From assembly GCA_019454835.1 (NCBI GenBank), contig JACFNP010000004.1:1-64000 (forward strand): DNA of 64,000 bases, written 5' to 3'. Every line of letters begins with the position of its first letter. Positions within the stretch are counted from its first letter, which is position 1. The stretch is from Rubellimicrobium sp. GTDB taxonomy: Bacteria; Pseudomonadota; Alphaproteobacteria; Rhodobacterales; Rhodobacteraceae. The notes under the pieces are model-generated. The model did no database searches. It was not told the origin of the DNA and saw nothing but the letters and a program-made list of their open reading frames with translations. A program made the position numbers and the translations under genes. Below, piece by piece: positions 1 through 7,634 of the stretch.

Positions 1-828
1 ACCACCACCAGGACCGCGCATTCGCCGCCTGAAACGGTTGTTCAGAGCCGACTATACTACCATGCACGCTTCGTCAGGAATATATATGTCGTGACCAGCG
101 GTCAGGTGCCGTCATGGCTCAACGTCGAGCACCCGCAGGTAACGGTTGTCAGCCACCGCGAACTCTATCCCGACGCTGCCGTCCTGCCGACATTCAATTC
201 AAGCAGCATCGAGACCGTGTTGCACCGTATTGAGGGGCTTTCCGAACATTTTCTCTACTTCAACGACGACATGATGCTCGGCGCCCCGGTCACGCGGCAC
301 GATTTCTTCTCGTTACGCATGCAGCCGAAATACTTTCCAGCCGGGCAGAAAGTGTTTCTGCCCGACATCGACGCCACAAGCGAGGAATACATCGTCGCCG
401 ACGTGAACGCGATGCAGCTCTTCCAGCATGAGCTGTATCCATTCGGAAACGACATCATGCAGCACGCCCCCTACCCCGCGACGCGATCCGCGCTGCGGGA
501 TTACGAATCCACCTATGCTGCACTCTACGAGAAGTGCCGCCGCAACCGTTTCCGTTCGCTCGACGATATCCGGCCCATCGCATTCCTGATCGGTAATTGC
601 GGTCGGACAACGGGCGCCGCCGTCGAGGGGAAGATATCACATGCCTATGTGGCGCTGTGGCGACCGGACCTGAAGGCGCGCCTCGACAAGTTGCTCAAGC
701 AGCGGGACATGAAGACAATCTGCCTCAACGATGTCGGTATTCCGCCGGATGCGCGCAATGACGTTGCGGACACGGTTCGCCGGTTTCTCGAAGCCTACTA
801 TCCGCTGAAGTCACCCTATGAGCGTTGA
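1..828 (+). CDS. Stealth-family glycan phosphotransferase, 5' end outside window
   Basis: Stealth proteins are thought to transfer hexose-1-phosphate units to surface or capsular polysaccharide. The reading frame is open to base 1 with no stop, so the true start lies upstream; the GTG at 91 falls inside a conserved stretch (RNIYVVTSGQVPSWL). Conserved region 2 is clear (LPTFNSSSIETVLHRI, then YFNDD), followed by a CR3-like HAPYPATR segment and a CR4-like TICLNDVG near the C terminus. CR1 must lie upstream of the window. Base composition is visibly less GC-rich than in the rest of the window, which suggests recent acquisition, as is common for surface-glycan genes. It converges on a second Stealth gene. 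The family is clear; the substrate is unknown. Confidence 0.85.
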   Translation, partial: TTTRTAHSPPETVVQSRLYYHARFVRNIYVVTSGQVPSWLNVEHPQVTVVSHRELYPDAAVLPTFNSSSIETVLHRIEGLSEHFLYFNDDMMLGAPVTRHDFFSLRMQPKYFPAGQKVFLPDIDATSEEYIVADVNAMQLFQHELYPFGNDIMQHAPYPATRSALRDYESTYAALYEKCRRNRFRSLDDIRPIAFLIGNCGRTTGAAVEGKISHAYVALWRPDLKARLDKLLKQRDMKTICLNDVGIPPDARNDVADTVRRFLEAYYPLKSPYER

Positions 829-893
829 CACGGATCTCGCCGCACCGGCTGGTGTCGTCTGCCGGGCGCGCCGTTCCCCTGGCCGGGACGGGT

Positions 894-2549
894 CTATTGC
901 ACCCGGCGGAGCGCGGCAGGCCAGGCCGGGGCCTCGGCCTCAGCCTCGCGCCCCGATGCTCTGCGGCAGTCATGCTCCCACCCCGCCGCCTCCGGCCATC
1001 TTGCCGCCAGCGCGCGCCGCACCGTGCGCTGCCAGTCGCGGCCGGGGGGGTCGGCGCCGCCTTCGTTGATGCAGAACACATCGGTCGTATCCGCCAGCGC
1101 CTGCGCCAGTTGTGTGCGCCAGCGGACATCCTGCGATTTCACCAGGACGCTGCGGCCCGCGCCCAGCGTCGTGCGCCCCGTCGCCAGCCCGTAATGATGG
1201 GCCAGAAACGATGCGACGTTCAGGTCATGCGCGGTGCGAAAGAGGTTGCGGCGCGTGGCGGCGATCTGCGCAGGCCAGCGCGCCTCGATTTCGGCCATCA
1301 CGTCGCGGCGCAGGGCATAGGGGGCGTGGCGGTGCAGGCGGGTCGGGACGAAGCCGAATGTCTCGCGGATCAGCGCCGCCGAATTGCGGGCGGCGTTGAG
1401 GTAGTCGGGCGCGCCCTCGACCACCGGGCCGAGCACCTTGCCATAGGGTTCCAGCAAGGCCCGCGCAGCACCGTTCCCGTCGAAGAAGAACGGCTTGCCC
1501 AGCGGTCTTGCCACGAAGAAATCGTCGTTCATGTAGATGAAATGCCCGGCCAGTCCCGGAATCCGGTGCAGGCAGCTTTCGATCACATGCGAATTGAAGG
1601 TCGGCAGGTATTCGGGGGGGATCACCTCGTCATGGCGGACCCAGCGCAGCCGGGGATGGCCTGTGTCCAGCCAGTCGGGCGGCGCGCAGTTGCTGAGGAC
1701 GTATATCTGCCGCACCCAGGGCAGGTTTTGCGCCACCGAGCGCAGCGAATAGCGCAATTCGTCGTTGGAATGGAACCGGGTCAGCGCGGTGGCGTCGTCG
1801 CTTTGCGGGCGCGGGCCGTCGCCCGGCCGGTCCAGTTCCGCCCGGTGCTGCCGATACAGCGCCGCCCAGTCGGGGTCGGCGTGATTGACCCAGGTATAGA
1901 CCAGGTCGATCTCGCGGGCGCGCCAGCGCTGGTCGAAGCTGGGTGCGCCGAGCAGGTCGTCCAGGCGGGTCAGGCCCGGTGTTTCAAGCCGCGCGTCATA
2001 AAGGGCGCGCGCCTCGGTGTTGGCGGGGTTCGCGGAAACCCATTTCCCGGCCTCATGGCAAAAATAGGGTTCGAGGATGATCGTGTCGGCGCGCCCGCCG
2101 GGCCGGGTGTAGTGGACCGCAATCTCGCGCGCGGCCAGCGCCCGGCTGCGGAAATCGTGGCTGGCGAACGACACCGCTGCCCCGCCGATCATGATTCGCG
2201 GCGCATGTGTCGCCTGCCCCAGCCACCATAGCGCCGACAGCAGATCGACCTCGGCCAGACCGAGCCGGACCTGTTCCGCGTCCTCGGCCAGCAGCACGAT
2301 GCCGGACTGTCCGGCAAGCCCCACGATCAGTGCCGGGCGATCAAGCGGCCCTGCCCCGGTCGTCGCAAGCGCCACGCGGTTTTCGGCCAGGCGCAGGCCG
2401 CTTTCGACCATGCGCGCCCGGCGGCGGGTGACATGCCGGAAGGCCGCCAGAAACAGGCGCGGCTGGCCGATACTGGCGAGGGCAAGGTCCGCAAGCCGGT
2501 AGCCGCGCCCCGACCGGCGCCGCAGACGAGAACGGAACTTGCGCAGCAT
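894..2549 (-). CDS. Stealth-family polysaccharide phosphotransferase-like protein
   Basis: 551 residues. All main Stealth blocks are present: CR1 near residues 214-228 (EIDLVYTWVNHADPDW), a SNDELRYSLRSV segment near 260, CR2 near 316-345 (LPTFNSHVIESCLHRI, then YMNDDFF), a CR3-like HAPYALRRDV stretch and a CR4-like FCINEGG. About 200 N-terminal residues before CR1 match no domain I recognise. Expected role is transfer of a sugar phosphate during exopolysaccharide or capsule synthesis. GC content is typical of the window, unlike the neighbouring Stealth gene, so the two are probably not a recent duplication. No other polysaccharide genes lie inside the window; the locus probably continues to the left. 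Confidence 0.85.
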   Translation of the reverse strand: MLRKFRSRLRRRSGRGYRLADLALASIGQPRLFLAAFRHVTRRRARMVESGLRLAENRVALATTGAGPLDRPALIVGLAGQSGIVLLAEDAEQVRLGLAEVDLLSALWWLGQATHAPRIMIGGAAVSFASHDFRSRALAAREIAVHYTRPGGRADTIILEPYFCHEAGKWVSANPANTEARALYDARLETPGLTRLDDLLGAPSFDQRWRAREIDLVYTWVNHADPDWAALYRQHRAELDRPGDGPRPQSDDATALTRFHSNDELRYSLRSVAQNLPWVRQIYVLSNCAPPDWLDTGHPRLRWVRHDEVIPPEYLPTFNSHVIESCLHRIPGLAGHFIYMNDDFFVARPLGKPFFFDGNGAARALLEPYGKVLGPVVEGAPDYLNAARNSAALIRETFGFVPTRLHRHAPYALRRDVMAEIEARWPAQIAATRRNLFRTAHDLNVASFLAHHYGLATGRTTLGAGRSVLVKSQDVRWRTQLAQALADTTDVFCINEGGADPPGRDWQRTVRRALAARWPEAAGWEHDCRRASGREAEAEAPAWPAALRRVQ

Positions 2550-2676
2550 CAGTCACCCGGCGGCCATGTCACCCGACCCGGCGGCGCGGGACCCTGCCCC
2601 GCCGCCGGTGCGGCCACTCTGGCCCGGAATTGCTTAAGACCGCCTTAACGCGCGCGCGCCCACCCGCGCCGCCCCT

Positions 2677-2781
2677 GGAGCGGGTCGCATTTTCACGGAT
2701 TCGGCGGACCCGCTCTGACACATTGGTTTTTCCGCATTGTCTCGGGCGTCAAATGTTACCATTTGACTGCGAAATGCTCTA
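2677..2781 (-). repeat. ~105-bp gene-end repeat, copy 1 of 3
   Basis: Read on the minus strand it begins with the stop codon TAG of the epimerase gene and runs TAGAGCATTTCGCAG, then a hairpin GTCAAATG-GTAA-CATTTGAC, then a linker with ACAATGCG, then a second dyad GAGCGGGTC...GACCCGCTC. The same architecture occurs at 24201-24306 and 36405-36509. The hairpin stems differ between copies with paired changes. It may act as a transcript 3' end or processing element. Confidence 0.8.
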
Positions 2782-3738
2782 CCCGCGCCCCCGGTCCCGC
2801 AGCGCGACGAACCGGCGCCAGGTCGCGGCGATGCCGTCGACGATGCCGATCTGCGGAAAGTTCAGATGCGCGCGGACCGGCGCATCGTCCATATCGGCAG
2901 GGAACGGGAACGGGCCGCCGCTTGCGGTGATCCTCGCGTCGGGCGCCAGCGCGCGCAGGATCGCCAGCCCGGCCTCGACGGTTCCGGTCCTGCCGTTCAG
3001 GTCGAAGACCCGCGCCGCGTCGCCATCGCGCGAGACCGCCGCGATGAAGGCGGCAGCGGCCTCGCCCGCGTAGAGCCAGCTCGTCGGGCCGGTGAACGGG
3101 ATGTCGAAGGACTCGCCTCGCGCGGCGGCCTGCAGCGCGAGGGTGAACCCCGCGCTGACGCCCTGATCGCGCCCGACGCCGTAGACGACATTGGGACGCA
3201 GGCAGATGCTGGGCACCTGCCAGTCCTGCCAGTAGACGGCGGCGCTCTGCTCGTTGGCAAGCTTGTAGGCCCCGTAGAGCGTCCGCTGCCAGGTGCTGCC
3301 CGCCGCCATGCCATGCGCGGCGACCGAGCTTGCAAAGGCCGTGCGGCGGATGCCCAGCGCGCGCGCGGCTTCAAGCACGTTGATCGTGCCCTCGACATTC
3401 ACCCGCGCCCCGAGCGCCGGGCTGGCGGCGCAGAACGGCACCTGCAGCGCCGCCAGATGGATGATCGCGCGGATTCCGTGTCCGGCGCAGAGGTCGGCGA
3501 AAGCCTTGCCGTCGGTGATGTCGCCGGTCTCCCAGGCCAGCGCGGCGGCGCCTGCCTCGCCCATGACCATCGCCGGGCGGCGCCGGTCGTCGCGCAGGTC
3601 GAAGGCCACGACCGGCACGCCCGACGCCTGCAGGATCGCCACCGCCCAGGCACCCAGGCATCCGCCCGCGCCAGTGACGAGGACCGGGCCGTCGAAGGCA
3701 TCCGGCGCGACAGGAAACGGATCGGTCAGCGCGGTCAT
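2779..3738 (-). CDS. NAD-dependent epimerase/dehydratase family (extended SDR)
   Basis: 319 residues. An N-terminal Rossmann motif (VLVTGAGGCLGAWA), an SSVAAHG segment and the catalytic YxxxK (YGAYKLANE) place it in the extended short-chain dehydrogenases, near uronate dehydrogenase or sugar epimerase types. Oxidation of a sugar or sugar acid would fit the surrounding catabolic genes. The ATG overlaps the stop of the upstream OsmC gene by four bases (ATGA), so the two are translationally coupled. The reading frame stays open far upstream, but that extension is antisense to other genes and is not used. Its TAG stop is the first codon of a repeat element. Exact substrate unknown. Confidence 0.85.
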   Translation of the reverse strand: MTALTDPFPVAPDAFDGPVLVTGAGGCLGAWAVAILQASGVPVVAFDLRDDRRRPAMVMGEAGAAALAWETGDITDGKAFADLCAGHGIRAIIHLAALQVPFCAASPALGARVNVEGTINVLEAARALGIRRTAFASSVAAHGMAAGSTWQRTLYGAYKLANEQSAAVYWQDWQVPSICLRPNVVYGVGRDQGVSAGFTLALQAAARGESFDIPFTGPTSWLYAGEAAAAFIAAVSRDGDAARVFDLNGRTGTVEAGLAILRALAPDARITASGGPFPFPADMDDAPVRAHLNFPQIGIVDGIAATWRRFVALRDRGRG

Positions 3739-4199
3739 TCGGCATCCCCTTCGGTCGGCGTGACGACCTGCATCTCGCAGCTCAGCGAATTGGCGACAAA
3801 GCAGTAGCGGTGCGCGCGCTCGTGCATCACGGACAGTTCCGCCGCCGTGCGCTCGTGGCCGGTCTCGAAGGCGACCACGGGGTTGAGGGTGATGCGCGCG
3901 ATGCGGGTCCGGCCGTTCTCCATCCGGCCCAGCGTCGCAACCGCGTGGTCGCGGTAGCCCGCCAGCCGCCACCGCGCCTTGGTGCACAGCGCGAGGAAGG
4001 TCATCATGTGACAGGACGACAGCGCCGCGGCCATCGCCTCCTCGGGGTTCACGGCGGCGGCGTTGCCGCCGTAGTCGGGCGCCGCGCTCATCGTCACGGC
4101 CTGCCCGCCCGGAAACGCGATGCGGTGGTCGGGCCGGTATCCCGCAGGCCCCGGCCCGCCGTCGCCCGGCGCCCAGGTCAGGTCGATTGCATAGCTCAT
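3735..4199 (-). CDS. OsmC family protein
   Basis: 154 residues. OsmC/Ohr proteins are thiol peroxidases that reduce organic hydroperoxides through two conserved cysteines. Both are visible: one in LSSCHMMTF and one in NSLSCEMQV. I place the start at the ATG at 4199 because TTGGAGGGACGG just upstream supplies a GGAGGG ribosome-binding site; a longer TTG start would bury it. It shares a divergent promoter region with the crotonase operon, containing a 19-bp palindrome. Its tie to sugar-acid or acyl-CoA catabolism is inferred only from position. Confidence 0.87.
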   Translation of the reverse strand: MSYAIDLTWAPGDGGPGPAGYRPDHRIAFPGGQAVTMSAAPDYGGNAAAVNPEEAMAAALSSCHMMTFLALCTKARWRLAGYRDHAVATLGRMENGRTRIARITLNPVVAFETGHERTAAELSVMHERAHRYCFVANSLSCEMQVVTPTEGDAE

Positions 4200-4235
4200 C
4201 CGTCCCTCCAACTTCTGCTTGCCGCATCCGGCAAT

Positions 4236-4254
4236 CTGAAATATATGATTTCAG
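4236..4254. promoter_or_regulatory. 19-bp palindromic candidate operator (GntR?)
   Basis: CTGAAATATATGATTTCAG is a perfect 7-bp inverted repeat (CTGAAAT/ATTTCAG) with a 5-bp spacer, between the divergent OsmC and crotonase genes. A 15/19 match (CTGTAATATCAGATTTCTG) lies at 11263-11281. The best candidate ligand is the GntR/FCD regulator encoded at 16162-16872. Confidence 0.55.
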
Positions 4255-4293
4255 TAGCAGAGAACCCGGCGGGCGGATAGAGGGATTCACACG

Positions 4294-5121
4294 ATGCAGG
4301 ACGTGGTGCAGACGGCCTTCCCGACCCGGAACGATACCATCCGCGCCATGCGCGACGGTCATGTGGCCACGGTCACGCTGAACCGGCCGGAATCGCTGAA
4401 CGCGCTGTCCGGGGAGATGATCGCCGCGCTGTCGGCCTGTCTGGACGATCTTGCCGCCGAAAGCCGCGTCCGCGTGGTGGTCCTGCGCGGTGCGGGCGCG
4501 CATTTCTGCGCCGGGCACGATCTGGCGCAGATGACGGCGCACCGGGGCGACGGCGACGGCGGGCGGGCCTGTTACCGTCGGCTGTTCGCCGACTGCTCGG
4601 CGATGATGCAGCGCATCCGCTCGATCCCGCAGCCGGTGATCGCCTGCGTGCGGGGCGTCGCCACCGCGTCGGGCTGCCAGCTTGTCGCCGCCTGCGATCT
4701 GGCGATTGCCGCCGAGGATGCGCGCTTTGCGACCTCGGGGGTCCGGCTCGGGCTGTTCTGTTCGACGCCGCTGGTGGAGCTGACCCGGACGCTCGCGCCC
4801 AAGCACGCAATGGAACTGCTCTGCACCGGCGCCTTCATCGACGCCCGGCAGGCCGAGGCCATCGGCCTGGTCAACCGCGCCGTGCCCGAGGCGCGGCTGG
4901 ACGACGAGGTCGCCGCGCTTGCCGCCACGATCGCCGCCCATTCGCCGCTTGCGCTGGCCACCGGCAAGCGGCTCGCGCAGGCGCAGGCGGGCATGACGCG
5001 CGATGCGGCCTATGCGCTCGCCGCCGAGACCATGGCGGACAACATGATGTCCGCCGATGCCGAGGCCGGGATCGGTGCCTTCCTGTCGAAACGGCCCCTG
5101 CCCGAATGGACCGGCGCATGA
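4294..5121 (+). CDS. Crotonase-fold enoyl-CoA hydratase/isomerase family protein
   Basis: 275 residues of crotonase fold, with FCAGHDLAQM (oxyanion-hole region) and GVATASGCQLVAACDLAIA. It most resembles the ECHDC3-like branch. The two catalytic glutamates of classical enoyl-CoA hydratase look replaced: the GGGCELA position reads ASGCQLV, and the second falls in TSGVRLGLFCSTP. Simple hydratase activity is therefore doubtful; hydrolysis, isomerisation or another crotonase reaction is possible. It is the first gene of a tightly coupled trio: its TGA overlaps the ATG of the CoA ligase, which overlaps the FAH-family gene. The promoter region holds the palindrome at 4236-4254. Confidence 0.85.
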   Translation: MQDVVQTAFPTRNDTIRAMRDGHVATVTLNRPESLNALSGEMIAALSACLDDLAAESRVRVVVLRGAGAHFCAGHDLAQMTAHRGDGDGGRACYRRLFADCSAMMQRIRSIPQPVIACVRGVATASGCQLVAACDLAIAAEDARFATSGVRLGLFCSTPLVELTRTLAPKHAMELLCTGAFIDARQAEAIGLVNRAVPEARLDDEVAALAATIAAHSPLALATGKRLAQAQAGMTRDAAYALAAETMADNMMSADAEAGIGAFLSKRPLPEWTGA

Positions 5122-6788
5122 CCACGCCCGGCCCGCGTTTCGACGGACCGGAACTGGCCCGGACGCCCGCAAACCATGTCGCGCTGTCGCCGCTGTCGCT
5201 CCTGCGGCGCACCGCGCTGGTCCATCCCGACCGGCCCGCCGTCATCCACGGCGACCTGCGCCGCACCTGGCGCGAGGTCGACCTGCGCTGCCGCAGGCTG
5301 GCCTCGGCGCTGACGGCGCGCGGGATCGGGCGCGGCGATGTGGTCGCGGTCCTGCTGCCGAACGGCCCCGAGGCGCTGGAATGTGCGCTGGCCATCCCGA
5401 TGACGGGTGCCGTGCTGAACGCGCTGAACACCCGGCTCGATCCTGAATCGCTGGGCCATATCCTCGCGCATGGCGGCGCGCGGGTGCTGATCGCGGATGC
5501 CGCGCTCGTGCCGCTGGCGCGCGAGGCCATGGCGCGGGCCGGGTCGGCGCCGCTGATCGTCACCACCGGCCCCGCATCCGCCGGGGACGACCTGACCAGC
5601 GACGCCCTGACCTGGGACGGGCTGATCGCCGCAGGCCGCGACGATTTCCTGCCCGCGCTGCCCGACGACGAATGGGAGCCGCTGTCGCTGAACTACACCT
5701 CGGGGACGACCGGGCTGCCTAAGGGTGCGGTCTATTCGCATCGCGGCGCCTGCCTCAACGCCGTCAACAACGCGATCACCTGGGAGATGGGGCATTTCCC
5801 GGTCTATCTCTGGACGCTGCCGCTGTTTCACTGCAACGGCTGGTGCTTTCCCTGGACCGTGACGATGCTGGCCGGAACCCATGTGTTCCTGCCCGGCGCG
5901 ACCGAGGGCGCGGCGATCCTCGATGCGATCCGGCGCCACGGGGTCACCCATCTGTGCGGCGCGCCGGTCATCATGGCGATGCTCGCCGACGCCGCATCGG
6001 CGCAGCCGCAGCGCCTTGTTCGCCGGGTCGCCTTCATGACCGCCGCCGCGCCGCCGCCCGCGCCGGTGATCGCCGCGCTCGAATCCTGCGGCTTCGACAT
6101 CACCCATGTCTACGGCCTGACCGAGGTTTACGGCCCCGCCGTCGTCTGCGCGATCCCGCCCGGATGGCAGGACCGGCCCGCCGACGAACGTGCGCGGCTG
6201 AAGGCGCGCCAGGGCGTCGCCTACGAGCTCGAGGAAGAGGTGAGCGTGCTCGACCCCGCCACCGGCACTCCGGTCCCCCATGACGGGCAGACGCAGGGCG
6301 AGGTCGTCTTTCGCGGCAACATCTGCATGATGGGCTATCTCGGCGACGCGGAAGGCACCGCGCGGGCCTTTCGTGACGGCTGGTTCTGGTCGGGCGACAT
6401 CGCCGTGCGCCACGCGGACGGCTATATCGAGATCTGCGACCGCGCCAAGGACATCATCATCTCGGGCGGCGAGAACATCAGCTCGATCCGCATCGAGAAG
6501 GCGATCTGCGACCATCCGGCGGTCGCACAGGCGGCGGTGGTGGCCCGGCCCGATGCGCGCTGGGGCGAGGTGCCCTGCGCCTTCGTCGAGATCAGGCCGG
6601 GATGCACGTTGACGCAAGCCGCGCTTGCCGAACATTGCCGGGCGCGGCTGGCCGGGTTCATGATGCCGAAGGCCTTCGTCTTCGGCACCCTGCCGGTGAC
6701 CGGCACCGGCAAGATCCAGAAACATCGCCTGCGCGAGGGCGCGCGCGCCGATCCGCCCGCCTTCCTGCCCGACGGAGCCATGCCATGA
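5118..6788 (+). CDS. AMP-dependent acyl-CoA synthetase
   Basis: 556 residues. It activates a carboxylic acid to its CoA thioester via an acyl-adenylate. Seen: the AMP-binding P-loop YTSGTTGLPKGA, the GLTEVYGP segment, the hinge-region GWFWSGDIAV and DRAKDIIISGGENIS, and the C-terminal catalytic lysine context GTGKIQKHRLR. It looks like the medium-chain or methylmercaptopropionate type of ligase; the substrate cannot be read from sequence. The start at 5118 is chosen because ATGA overlaps the crotonase stop; a slightly earlier ATG at 5106 is possible. The stop again overlaps the next ATG. Confidence 0.9.
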   Translation: MTTPGPRFDGPELARTPANHVALSPLSLLRRTALVHPDRPAVIHGDLRRTWREVDLRCRRLASALTARGIGRGDVVAVLLPNGPEALECALAIPMTGAVLNALNTRLDPESLGHILAHGGARVLIADAALVPLAREAMARAGSAPLIVTTGPASAGDDLTSDALTWDGLIAAGRDDFLPALPDDEWEPLSLNYTSGTTGLPKGAVYSHRGACLNAVNNAITWEMGHFPVYLWTLPLFHCNGWCFPWTVTMLAGTHVFLPGATEGAAILDAIRRHGVTHLCGAPVIMAMLADAASAQPQRLVRRVAFMTAAAPPPAPVIAALESCGFDITHVYGLTEVYGPAVVCAIPPGWQDRPADERARLKARQGVAYELEEEVSVLDPATGTPVPHDGQTQGEVVFRGNICMMGYLGDAEGTARAFRDGWFWSGDIAVRHADGYIEICDRAKDIIISGGENISSIRIEKAICDHPAVAQAAVVARPDARWGEVPCAFVEIRPGCTLTQAALAEHCRARLAGFMMPKAFVFGTLPVTGTGKIQKHRLREGARADPPAFLPDGAMP

Positions 6789-7621
6789 GACTGTGTCGTT
6801 TGCGCAAGGACGGCGGCATAAGCCCGGCCGCCCTGGTCGGGGATCATCTCCATGACCTGTCGGGGCTGGTCCGCGACATCGACCCCGGCTTCTTCGCCGC
6901 AGGCGGGCCGGACCGGCTGCGCGGGCATGACCTTGCCGCCCTGCCCCGCATCGCGGCGCATGACGGCTTTGCCCCGGCGGTGGCGCTGCCCTCGAAGATC
7001 GTCTGCATCGGGCTGAACTATCACGACCACGCCGCCGAGGCGAAGATGGCGGTGCCTGACGAGCCGGTGGTCTTTCTCAAGGCCCCCTCGGCGCTGAGCG
7101 GCGCGAACGACCCGATCCCGCTGCCGCCCGGCGCCGGGATGCTGGACTGGGAAGTCGAGCTTGCCTGCGTGATCGGTCGCCGCACGCAGCGGGCGGATCG
7201 GGGCGGTGCGCTGGCCTGCGTCGCCGGATATGCGGTGCTCAACGACATCTCCGAGCGCAGTTTCCAGCTTCATCGCGGCGGGCAATGGACCAAGGGCAAG
7301 AGCCACGACGGCTTTGCGCCCTTCGGCCCGTATCTCGTCACCGATGTTCCCGACCCGCATGCGCTGCGCCTGTCGCTGGCCGTGAACGGCGAGGTGATGC
7401 AGGACGGCACGACCGCCGACCTGATCTTCGACCTGCCTGCGGTGATCGCCCATGTCAGCAGCTTCATGTCGCTGGAGCCGGGCGACATCATCGCCACCGG
7501 GACGCCTGCGGGCGTCGGCTTCGGCAGGGTGCCGCAACGCTTTCTGGCGGCGGGCGACCGGGTGCGGGCCGAAATCGCCGGGCTGGGCGTGCAGGAACAG
7601 GTCGTCCGGGCCGAGACCTGA
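6785..7621 (+). CDS. Fumarylacetoacetate hydrolase (FAH) family protein
   Basis: 278 residues. FAH-fold enzymes cleave C-C bonds in diketo acids, decarboxylate, or hydrolyse 2,4-diketo-3-deoxy sugar acids. Typical motifs are present: IVCIGLNYHDHAAE, the metal-binding DWEVELACVIG, KSHDGFAPFGPYLVT and GDIIATGTPAGVGFG. It overlaps the CoA ligase by ATGA and ends the operon. With a lactonase, an IlvD-type dehydratase and dehydrogenases nearby, a 2,4-diketo-3-deoxy-aldonate hydrolase giving pyruvate plus a short acid is a reasonable guess. It converges on the dehydratase gene with 13 bases between. Confidence 0.88.
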   Translation: MRLCRLRKDGGISPAALVGDHLHDLSGLVRDIDPGFFAAGGPDRLRGHDLAALPRIAAHDGFAPAVALPSKIVCIGLNYHDHAAEAKMAVPDEPVVFLKAPSALSGANDPIPLPPGAGMLDWEVELACVIGRRTQRADRGGALACVAGYAVLNDISERSFQLHRGGQWTKGKSHDGFAPFGPYLVTDVPDPHALRLSLAVNGEVMQDGTTADLIFDLPAVIAHVSSFMSLEPGDIIATGTPAGVGFGRVPQRFLAAGDRVRAEIAGLGVQEQVVRAET

Positions 7622-7634
7622 AGGCAGCGCGGCG

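Noticed and set aside
825-2231. Long plus-strand open frame opposite the second Stealth gene
   Set aside because: No recognisable motifs, low-complexity Arg/Ala/Gly composition, and it lies wholly antisense to a gene with clear Stealth motifs.
2779-5172. A very long open frame on the minus strand covering the epimerase and beyond
   Set aside because: Only the part from the ATG at 3738 matches a known fold; the upstream part is antisense to the OsmC, crotonase and ligase region and has shadow-like, arginine-rich composition typical of GC-rich DNA.
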